6,579 nt of DNA from positions 1-6,579 of the forward strand of contig SFOF01000126.1 in the NCBI GenBank assembly GCA_004552515.1, in the 5' to 3' direction. Position 1 is the first letter of the stretch; each line of letters opens with the position of its first letter. This DNA comes from Clostridiales bacterium (GTDB taxonomy: Bacteria > Bacillota > Clostridia > Christensenellales > Aristaeellaceae). Position numbers and translations under genes: made by a program. Below, piece by piece: positions 1 through 5,390 of the stretch. Under the pieces are notes generated by a model. It searched no databases. It saw nothing but the letters and a program-made list of their open reading frames with translations, and was not told the origin of the DNA.

Positions 1-161
1 ACGTCCAGCAGTATCAGATCAAACTGCCCTCCAAAAAACCGGGTCAGCGCCTCCTCGCCGTCGGCGGCCGATTCGGTTTCATAGCCCTCCTGCTCCAGAC
101 TGTATTTCAGGCCCTTGACGATCAGCGGTTCATCGTCCACCAACAGAATTCTTCTTGCCAC
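1..161 (-). CDS. Response regulator, N-terminal receiver domain (partial, runs off the window edge)
   Basis: This is the first 53 codons of a two-component response regulator. The translation begins with ARRILLVDDEP, the usual beta1 strand followed by the acidic pair (D9, D10) that binds Mg2+. It continues through a helix with the LIVKGLKYSLEQEGYE pattern and ends at FDLILLD, where D53 is the expected phospho-acceptor. The pattern resembles the receivers of PhoB/OmpR-type winged-helix regulators common in Clostridia, but the effector domain lies outside the window, so the output type is inference. The start is GTG at 161-159, because a GAGGAGG ribosome binding site sits 8 nt upstream and no in-frame ATG exists nearby. 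A strong promoter lies about 45 nt upstream. A sensor kinase gene would be expected further downstream, beyond base 1. Nothing visible shows which signal or target genes it controls. Confidence 0.93.
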   Translation of the reverse strand, partial: MARRILLVDDEPLIVKGLKYSLEQEGYETESAADGEEALTRFFGGQFDLILLD

Positions 162-169
162 GGCGCCGT

Positions 170-176
170 CCTCCTC
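170..176 (-). promoter_or_regulatory. Ribosome binding site for the response regulator
   Basis: The minus strand reads GAGGAGG, 8 nt before the GTG codon at 161-159. This supports GTG as the true start of the truncated response regulator. Confidence 0.8.
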
Positions 177-205
177 ATTTGTTCAGCCATAGACTCTTGT
201 CATTT

Positions 206-234
206 ATTATAGCCTTAAAACGTCACAATTTCAA
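206..234 (-). promoter_or_regulatory. Sigma-A-type promoter for the response regulator
   Basis: On the minus strand TTGAAA (bases 234-229, 5 of 6 consensus) is separated by exactly 17 nt from a perfect TATAAT (bases 211-206). Initiation would fall near base 199, giving a leader of about 38 nt before the GTG start. The A/T-rich stretch just upstream (about 235-262) could serve as an UP element. This is the best promoter match in the window and suggests strong constitutive transcription. No operator-like repeat is evident. Confidence 0.75.
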
Positions 235-364
235 TGGAAAATGAAAAAAATATTACAATTTTACGCTCTTTTATCGAGAATCCGCCCTGCCAAAAAAAAC
301 CGGCACGCCGCTTTTTGCGTCTACATAGTATTTGATCGCGCCGAAATTTGACGCGCCGTGCCCC

Positions 365-393
365 TGTACAAATCCGCCGTTTGGTGGTATAGT
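365..393 (+). promoter_or_regulatory. Extended -10 promoter for the carboxypeptidase gene
   Basis: TGTACA (365-370, 4 of 6 to the -35 consensus) is followed after 17 nt by TATAGT (388-393, 5 of 6). TG at 385-386 is placed correctly for an extended -10 element. Transcription would begin near base 400, leaving a leader of about 100 nt. Because this promoter lies downstream of the ATG at 358, it argues that translation begins at 499. Confidence 0.6.
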
Positions 394-481
394 GTATATA
401 TCTTTATTTATGCTTGCAGCCGGCGCGCCCGGCCCCGTCCGAGGATCGGCGCGCGACGCCAGGGCTGTTTCATTTTGTGCA

Positions 482-490
482 GAAAGGATC
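482..490 (+). promoter_or_regulatory. Ribosome binding site deciding the carboxypeptidase start
   Basis: The sequence GAAAGGATC lies here, with AAAGGA (483-488) 10 nt before the ATG at 499. It selects this ATG over the in-frame ATG at 358. The chosen start gives a protein that begins directly with a normal signal peptide. Confidence 0.65.
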
Positions 491-498
491 ATCGAATC

Positions 499-1977
499 AT
501 GCGCTCATATTCTATTCGCGTCCGGGCGGCGCTCCTGACGCTCGTCATGCTGCTCGCCGCGCTGTCCGCCCAGGCTTCGCCCACGCCCACGCCGGCGCCG
601 ACGCTCCCGCCCTTCGACGAATCCGTTCCGGCCTACGACGCGTCGGCCCCCGAGGCGCTCACCGCCGATCAGCTCTACGCGCAGGCGTTCCTGCTGATGA
701 ATCAGGATGACGGCCGCGTGCTCATGGAGAAAAACGCCGACACGCGCATGAATCCGGCCAGCACGACCAAGATCATGACGCTGCTGCTGGCCGTGGAATA
801 CTGCCCCAATCTGTCCGAGGCTGTCAAGATTCCCGACGCGGCGGCCGACATCCCGCAGGATTCCTCCGTCGTGCCCGTGCAGGTGGGCGAGGAAATGACC
901 ATGCAGGATCTGCTCTACGGCATGATGCTGCGCTCCGGCAACGACGCGGCCAACGCCGTGGCCGTGCTCATCGGCGGCAGCATCGAGGGCTTTGTGAACA
1001 TGATGAACGCCCGCGCCCAGGAGCTGGGCTGCACCGGCACGCATTTCTCCAACGCCCACGGCTACACCGCCGACGACCACTACACCACCGTCCGCGACAT
1101 GGCGCTCATCACGCAGGCCGCCATGCAGTATTCCGCCGTGCGCAAGATCGTCGGCTCCGGCCAGTATACGATGAACCGCACCAATATGCGCGACGAATAC
1201 ACCATCCAGAACTCCAACATGCTGGTGGTCTACGGCAGCGACTATCGCTACAGCGGCGCGACCGGCGTCAAGACGGGCACAACCAGCGCCGCCGGGCAGT
1301 GTCTGGTCAGCTCGGCTGAAAAAAACGGCGTGCGCCTGATCTGCGTCGCCTTCAAGAGCACCACCACCTTCGCCGCCGCCAAATGGCAGGACGCGACGCG
1401 CCTGCTCGATTACGGCTTCTCCCAGTATAAGACCTACACCTTCTCCGAGCTGTACGATATGCTCAACCTGACCGTGCCCATATCGGGCGCGCCCGCCGAC
1501 GATCCCTCCGGCGGCATCATCCATCTCAGCGCGCTGATCAACCGCTCCGGCTCCTATGAAAAGATGGCCTACGTCGGCAGCCTGAACGAGCTGTTCGAGG
1601 ATTTCAAAAACCATCTCTCCATCGAGTACACGCGCGATCTGATCGCGCCCATCGAGGTGGGCACCGTCATCGGCCGGCTGACGTTCACACCTGAGGACGG
1701 CGACGTCATCACCGCCGTGCTGGTATCCGACCGCAGCGTTGCCGCCGTGCCCGCCGAAAAGACCGACTATCTCGGCGCGCTGATGAGCAAAATTCCCGAC
1801 TGGGTGTACACGCTGCTCATCGCCCTCGCCGCGCTGCTGGCCGTGCTGATCTGCGTGCGGATCATCCTCGCGATCCATCACGCCCGCGTCCGTGCCCGCG
1901 CCCGCAAGCGCGCCCGTGAACGCGCCCGCCAGCGCGCCCGCCAGCGCGCCGCAGCCGCCCGCCGCAATCGCCGCTGA
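499..1977 (+). CDS. Membrane-anchored D-alanyl-D-alanine carboxypeptidase (PBP5/DacF type, peptidase S11) with an Arg-rich tail
   Basis: The product is a 492-residue penicillin-binding protein. Enzymes of this family act outside the membrane, removing the terminal D-alanine from peptidoglycan stem pentapeptides and so limiting cross-linking. Residues 1-27 form a Sec signal peptide (basic start, hydrophobic core 10-24, cleavage probably after AQA at 25-27). A Pro/Thr linker follows (28-40). The catalytic domain shows all three active-site motifs: S88-T-T-K91 (nucleophile and general base), S146-G-N148 and K258-T-G260. Residues about 314-416 look like the PBP5 C-terminal beta domain. Residues about 435-459 are a true transmembrane helix, in place of the amphipathic anchor of classical PBP5. 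The last 30 residues contain 15 Arg and should lie in the cytoplasm. The start is ATG 499, supported by the ribosome binding site, the promoter position and the signal peptide. At 492 residues it is roughly 100 longer than typical DacF, mainly from the linker, anchor and tail. The gene is monocistronic. The exact paralogue (dacA, dacB or dacF) cannot be decided. Confidence 0.93.
   Translation: MRSYSIRVRAALLTLVMLLAALSAQASPTPTPAPTLPPFDESVPAYDASAPEALTADQLYAQAFLLMNQDDGRVLMEKNADTRMNPASTTKIMTLLLAVEYCPNLSEAVKIPDAAADIPQDSSVVPVQVGEEMTMQDLLYGMMLRSGNDAANAVAVLIGGSIEGFVNMMNARAQELGCTGTHFSNAHGYTADDHYTTVRDMALITQAAMQYSAVRKIVGSGQYTMNRTNMRDEYTIQNSNMLVVYGSDYRYSGATGVKTGTTSAAGQCLVSSAEKNGVRLICVAFKSTTTFAAAKWQDATRLLDYGFSQYKTYTFSELYDMLNLTVPISGAPADDPSGGIIHLSALINRSGSYEKMAYVGSLNELFEDFKNHLSIEYTRDLIAPIEVGTVIGRLTFTPEDGDVITAVLVSDRSVAAVPAEKTDYLGALMSKIPDWVYTLLIALAALLAVLICVRIILAIHHARVRARARKRARERARQRARQRAAAARRNRR
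1909..1950 (+). repeat. In-frame 12-bp tandem repeats encoding the Arg-rich tail
   Basis: The 12-mer CGCGCCCGCCAG occurs twice in direct succession (1921-1932 and 1933-1944), followed by half a unit (1945-1950). It is preceded by a degenerate unit (1909-1920) sharing its first eight bases. In frame these read RARE-RARQ-RARQ-RA, residues 471-484 of the carboxypeptidase. The unit length is a multiple of three, so gain or loss of a unit by slippage would change tail length without a frameshift. Confidence 0.85.
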
Positions 1978-1983
1978 AAATTC

Positions 1984-2013
1984 AAGGCTCCCGTTTCATG
2001 CGGGAGCCTTTGT
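1984..2013 (+). terminator. Intrinsic terminator of the carboxypeptidase gene
   Basis: A perfect 10-bp stem (AAGGCTCCCG at 1984-1993 with CGGGAGCCTT at 2001-2010) encloses a 7-nt loop. It is followed by a short T-rich run ending TTTGT at 2013. It begins 7 nt after the TGA stop codon. The U tract is short, so termination may be incomplete, but the next gene is convergent and has its own terminator. Confidence 0.8.
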
Positions 2014-2101
2014 CATGCCCCTCCCACGCTCCGGTCGTCCGTCCGCCCCTACGAATCGCTTTTCATGCTCCGCCGCGCTAAGATCCCCTTTTCAGGCACA
2101 C

Positions 2102-2134
2102 AAAAAGAGAGACGAGCGCATCGCCTCTCTCTTT
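2102..2134 (-). terminator. Intrinsic terminator of the transporter gene
   Basis: On the minus strand the transcript carries AAAGAGAGA (2134-2126), a 13-nt loop and TCTCTCTTT (2112-2104). This is a perfect 9-bp stem running into five T residues (2106-2102). It starts 8 nt after the transporter stop codon. Together with the hairpin at 1984-2013 it insulates the two convergent genes. The bases between (2014-2101) contain nothing else recognisable. Confidence 0.8.
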
Positions 2135-2141
2135 ACAGGAA

Positions 2142-3533
2142 TCACTTGATAATGCCGGTCGATGTGAGGAAGAGCACCAGCATCATGACCGGCGTGACAT
2201 AGCGGATCATGACGACGTACAGCTTCTTGCGGCGGAACGTGCGGCCGCCCCGCTCCATCTCGTCGATGATCTCGTCGGGCGTCATGACCCAGCCGATCAG
2301 GATCGTGGACAAAAGCGCGATGAAGGGCATCATGACGCTGTTGCTGATGTAGTCCATCAAATCGAGCAGCTGGCCGACCGAGCCGTTGGGCAGCGGCAGC
2401 TCGAAATAGAACAGGCTGTAGCCCAACGCGACCACGGCGGACAGCGCCAGATAGATGATCGTCAGATTGAGCACGGTCTTTTTGCGGCCGGTATGAAAGA
2501 TCTCCATGCAGTTGGCCACGATGGACTCCAGAACGGACACGCAGGAGGTCAGCGTGGCGAAGATCGTCGTAACGAAGAAGCACAGCCCGACGGCCACGCC
2601 CGCCTTGCCCATGGCGTGGAACACCTTGGGCAGCGAGACGAACATCAGGCTCGGGCCGGCGCTCATGCCCTCCGTGCCGGTGAACACATACACGGCGGGA
2701 ATGATCATCGCGCCCGCAATCAGCGCCACGCCGGTATCGAATACCTCGATCTGATTGACGGCGTGGTTCAGATCGACCTCGGGCTTGACATAGGAGCCGT
2801 AGGTGATCATGATGCCCATCGACACGCTGAGCGAGAAGAAGAGCTGACTCATCGCGTCCAGCAGAATTTGCAGGAAGCGTCCGACCGTCAGGCCCTTGAA
2901 ATTCGGCGTAATGTAGTACAAAAGCCCCTGAAGGCCGGTGCGCAGATTGCCCGATTCGTCCACGCGCCTGAGCGTGAGCGAATAGCCCGCGATAAAGATC
3001 ACCAGCACCAGCAGCACGGGCATCATGTATTTGGACACGCGCTCGATGCCGCCCTCCACGCCGTTATAGACGATCAGCGACGTAACCGCCATGAACAGAA
3101 GCGCGAACACCACCGGCGCGACCGGCGACGTGATGAACGACATGAAATAGCCGTCCTGCGCCGCGGCCTCGGCCTGACCTGTGACGTAGATCAGCGCATA
3201 TTTCGTCACCCAGCCGCCGATAACCGCGTAATAGGTCATGATGAGCACCGGCACAAGGAAGGTCAGTATTCCCAGAAACTTCCACTTCGAATTGATTTTG
3301 GCGTAGGCGCGGATGGCGCTCTCCTGCGTGCGCCGCCCGATGGCGATGTCCGACGTGAGCAGCGTAAAGCCGAAGGTCAGCACCAGCGCCAGATAGACGA
3401 TCAGGAACAGCCCGCCGCCGTCCTTGGCCGCCAGATAGGGAAAGCGCCACAGATTGCCAATGCCCACGGCGCTTCCGGCCGCCGCCAGCACAAAGCCCAG
3501 CTGGCCGGAAAAGTTGCTCGCCTTTTTTTCCAT
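2142..3533 (-). CDS. Sodium-dependent transporter of the SLC6/SNF (NSS) family, 11-helix type
   Basis: This is a 463-residue Na+-coupled symporter of the LeuT fold in the cytoplasmic membrane. TM1 carries the hallmark AAAGSAVGIGNLWRFPY (residues 17-33), and its numbering coincides with LeuT. G20, A22, V23 and N27 match the backbone and side-chain ligands of the two sodium sites. G24, where monoamine carriers have Asp, favours an amino-acid substrate. TM6 has the unwound FSLSVSMG segment (233-240). TM8 has TLTSCVS, with T329 and S330 matching the Na2-site Thr/Ser of LeuT. I count 11 hydrophobic helices, the last at about 438-460. A twelfth helix is lacking, as in the bacterial homologue MhsT and unlike LeuT. 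The ATG at 3533-3531 follows GGGAGG at 8 nt spacing. The gene has its own promoter and terminator. The precise amino acid transported cannot be assigned. Confidence 0.95.
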   Translation of the reverse strand: MEKKASNFSGQLGFVLAAAGSAVGIGNLWRFPYLAAKDGGGLFLIVYLALVLTFGFTLLTSDIAIGRRTQESAIRAYAKINSKWKFLGILTFLVPVLIMTYYAVIGGWVTKYALIYVTGQAEAAAQDGYFMSFITSPVAPVVFALLFMAVTSLIVYNGVEGGIERVSKYMMPVLLVLVIFIAGYSLTLRRVDESGNLRTGLQGLLYYITPNFKGLTVGRFLQILLDAMSQLFFSLSVSMGIMITYGSYVKPEVDLNHAVNQIEVFDTGVALIAGAMIIPAVYVFTGTEGMSAGPSLMFVSLPKVFHAMGKAGVAVGLCFFVTTIFATLTSCVSVLESIVANCMEIFHTGRKKTVLNLTIIYLALSAVVALGYSLFYFELPLPNGSVGQLLDLMDYISNSVMMPFIALLSTILIGWVMTPDEIIDEMERGGRTFRRKKLYVVMIRYVTPVMMLVLFLTSTGIIK

Positions 3534-3541
3534 GTTTCCAT

Positions 3542-3547
3542 CCTCCC
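3542..3547 (-). promoter_or_regulatory. Ribosome binding site for the SNF transporter
   Basis: The minus strand reads GGGAGG, 8 nt before the ATG at 3533-3531. It supports that start over an out-of-frame ATG between the site and the gene. Confidence 0.75.
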
Positions 3548-3565
3548 AGAAAAATACTGTTCCCT

Positions 3566-3594
3566 ATCATATCACACAGCAGCCTTTTCGTAAA
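3566..3594 (-). promoter_or_regulatory. Extended -10 promoter for the SNF transporter
   Basis: On the minus strand TTTACG (3594-3589, 4 of 6) lies 17 nt before TATGAT (3571-3566, 5 of 6). TGA directly before the hexamer supplies the TGn extension. Initiation would be near 3559, about 26 nt before the start codon. The promoter lies downstream of the operon terminator at 3662-3698, so the transporter appears to be a separate transcription unit. Confidence 0.6.
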
Positions 3595-3661
3595 GCATCC
3601 TTTTACAAAGCGGGCCGAATTTTGTCATTTTTTCGGGGCGCGGCGGCGATTTTCGCGCATG

Positions 3662-3698
3662 AAAAGGCGACCGCCGCCCTGCCCGGGCGACGGCCGCC
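3662..3698 (-). terminator. Intrinsic terminator of the sugar-acid operon
   Basis: The minus-strand transcript folds into a 13-bp GC-rich stem (3698-3686 with 3678-3666) around a 7-nt loop, followed by four U residues (3665-3662). Two of the 13 pairs are G-U wobbles only on the minus-strand RNA; on the plus strand they are A-C mismatches. The structure is therefore built for minus-strand transcription. It begins 9 nt after the dehydratase stop codon. Confidence 0.8.
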
Positions 3699-3707
3699 AA
3701 TCCGTCC

Positions 3708-5387
3708 TTACATATAGCGCATATCGCAGCCCTCGTCGGCCTGCAAAACGTTGTCGATAAAATTGCGCACAAAGCCGCGCGTAATGTCCGGATGCTCCTT
3801 CGGGACGACGGCCTTCAGACGCGCCGCCAGCTCCTCGTCGCTGACGTCCAGCCGCAGAAGATTTTTGTCCACGTCGATCTCGATCATGTCCCCGTCGCGC
3901 ACGGCGGCAAGCGGGCCGCCCGCGGCGCTCTCCGGCGCGCAGTGCAGTATGACCGTGCCGAACGCGCCGCCCGACATCCGGCTGTCGGTGATGCGCACGA
4001 AATCCTTCACGCCCTGACGATACAGCTTCTTCGGGATCGGCAGATAATTGCCGAACTCCGGCATACCCGGCGCGCCCTTGGGGCCGTAGCCGCGCAGCAC
4101 GATCACCGTGTCCCACGTCATGTCGTTGTTCTCGTCCAGCAGATATTTTTCCGCCTCGGCCAGATCGTCGAACACCCTGGCCGGCCCCCTGTGCTTGAGC
4201 AGATGCGCGCTGGCCGCCGACCGCTTGACCACCGCGCCGCCCGGCGCCAGATTGCCCCGAAGCACGCTGATGCCGCCGTAGGGCAGGATCGGATCGTCGA
4301 AGGGCCGGATCACCTCGCGGTTAAACGCCGTCTCCGCCGAGGCAAGGTTTTCGGCCACCGTCCTGCCGCTGACCGTCAGACAGTCGCCGTGCAGAAGCGG
4401 CGCAAGCTCCTTCATCACCGCGCGCACGCCGCCCGCTCGGCCAAACTCGCCCACGGGGTACTGCCCATGCGGCTTGACGTTCACCAGCAGCGGCGTCTCG
4501 TTGCTGATGCGGTCAAACTCCATCAGATCGAGCGGTATGCCCGCGCGGCGGGCGATCGCCTTCAGGTGGATCAGCAGATTCGTGCTGCCGCCGCAGGCCA
4601 TGAGCACATGGATCGCGTTTTCGATCGACTTTTTCGTAATGATGTCCCGCGCGCAGACGTTTTCCTCAATCAGCCCCACGGCGCGGCGGCCGGTCATCTC
4701 GCTCACGCGCAGCATCTCCGCCGACACCGCCACGCAGGCCGCGCTCCCGGGCAGCGCCAGCCCGAGCGCCTCGGTCACCGTCTGGCAGGTGTTCGCCGTG
4801 CCCATGATGGGACACGCGCCCGCCGAGCCGTACAGGCAGCCCTCGTGCGCGATCACGTCGTCCATGCCGATTTCGCCCATGTTGTAGCGCGTCCAGAGCT
4901 TGAAGCTGTCCGTGCCGCAGCAGAGCGCCTCGCCCTTATAGGAACCGGGCAGCATCGTGCCGCCGGGCAGGAAGATCGTCGGCTTATTGGCCGAAACCGC
5001 CGCCATCAGCTGCGCCGGAATGTTCTTATCGCAGCCGCCGATCAGCACAACGCCGTCGAAGGGATGCCGCGCGATCAGCTCCTCTGTGGTCATCGAGAGC
5101 AGATTGCGATAGATCAGGCTGGAGAGATCGAAGAACACCTCGCAGATCGACATGGTGTTCACCTCCAGCGGGAAGCCGCCCGCCGCCCACACGCCGCGCT
5201 TGACGGCCTCGGACAGCTGCCGGAAGTGAACATGGCCGGGGTTCGTCTCCGCCCAGGTGTTGATGATGCCCACGATCGGCTTTTCAATATCCAGATCGGT
5301 ATAGCCCATGGCCTTGAGCAGCGCGTTGCGCAGCAGCCCCTGCCGCGTGCCGCGCTTCTTCCAGACGGGCGATGTGTTGTTGTTCAC
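3708..5387 (-). CDS. IlvD/EDD-family dehydratase, probably acting on a sugar acid rather than in branched-chain synthesis
   Basis: This cytoplasmic Fe-S dehydratase has 559 residues, a normal length for the family. The expected reaction is dehydration of an aldonic acid to a 2-keto-3-deoxy acid. The motif GGCDKNIPA (117-125) gives cluster ligand C119 and Mg2+-site residues D120 and K121. GACPIMGTANT (190-200) gives C192. TDSRMSGG (467-474) places S472 as the expected general base. The segments IYRNLLSMTTEELI (92-105), E83 and MPEFGNYLPIPKKL (442-455) resemble pentonate dehydratases. True IlvD has SLPSRELIADS in the first region and Asp at the second. The first cluster-Cys position of pentonate dehydratases is Gly here (NPGH, G51), a feature shared with E. 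coli and B. subtilis IlvD. The start is GTG at 5387-5385, 3 nt after the aldolase stop, with GGAGGGG upstream. Operon context favours a sugar-acid role. An automatic 'ilvD' label would probably mislead. Confidence 0.88.
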   Translation of the reverse strand: MNNNTSPVWKKRGTRQGLLRNALLKAMGYTDLDIEKPIVGIINTWAETNPGHVHFRQLSEAVKRGVWAAGGFPLEVNTMSICEVFFDLSSLIYRNLLSMTTEELIARHPFDGVVLIGGCDKNIPAQLMAAVSANKPTIFLPGGTMLPGSYKGEALCCGTDSFKLWTRYNMGEIGMDDVIAHEGCLYGSAGACPIMGTANTCQTVTEALGLALPGSAACVAVSAEMLRVSEMTGRRAVGLIEENVCARDIITKKSIENAIHVLMACGGSTNLLIHLKAIARRAGIPLDLMEFDRISNETPLLVNVKPHGQYPVGEFGRAGGVRAVMKELAPLLHGDCLTVSGRTVAENLASAETAFNREVIRPFDDPILPYGGISVLRGNLAPGGAVVKRSAASAHLLKHRGPARVFDDLAEAEKYLLDENNDMTWDTVIVLRGYGPKGAPGMPEFGNYLPIPKKLYRQGVKDFVRITDSRMSGGAFGTVILHCAPESAAGGPLAAVRDGDMIEIDVDKNLLRLDVSDEELAARLKAVVPKEHPDITRGFVRNFIDNVLQADEGCDMRYM

Positions 5388-5390
5388 GGC

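Larger units (their letters stand above)
162..498. other. Divergent intergenic region between response regulator and carboxypeptidase genes
   Basis: This 337-bp gap holds the minus-strand promoter at 206-234 with its A/T-rich upstream stretch, and the plus-strand promoter at 365-393. It also holds the approximately 100-nt GC-rich leader of the carboxypeptidase mRNA and the two ribosome binding sites. The two promoters are about 130 bp apart between their -35 boxes and do not overlap, so they need not be co-regulated. An open frame reaches back to an ATG at 358, but it lacks a ribosome binding site and contains the promoter, so it is not counted as coding. I see no tRNA, riboswitch or convincing small gene here. 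Confidence 0.7.

Noticed and set aside
288..320. Possible terminator near the A-run and CGGCACGCCG followed by five T residues
   Set aside because: The stem would be only 4 bp with a 2-nt loop, and no gene ends there on either strand.
271..492. Small minus-strand open frame (73 codons) in the divergent intergenic region
   Set aside because: It lies across the carboxypeptidase promoter and leader, lacks a good ribosome binding site and matches nothing known.
358..498. N-terminal extension of the carboxypeptidase from an upstream ATG
   Set aside because: The predicted promoter lies inside this segment, there is no ribosome binding site at 358, and starting there would bury the signal peptide 47 residues in.
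505..1881. Long minus-strand open frame (458 codons) opposite the carboxypeptidase
   Set aside because: It is rich in Gly/His/Ala/Val, has no recognisable motif and no promoter or ribosome binding site, and lies opposite a gene with all three active-site motifs. It is a compositional shadow.
1892..2149. Plus-strand open frame (85 codons) covering the end of the carboxypeptidase and both terminators
   Set aside because: It is an Ala/Pro-rich frame-shifted reading of the Arg-tail repeats that then runs through two terminator hairpins.
2493..3593. Plus-strand open frame (366 codons) opposite the SNF transporter
   Set aside because: Its His/Arg/Gln-rich translation mirrors the hydrophobic codons of the transporter. 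There is no independent evidence for expression.
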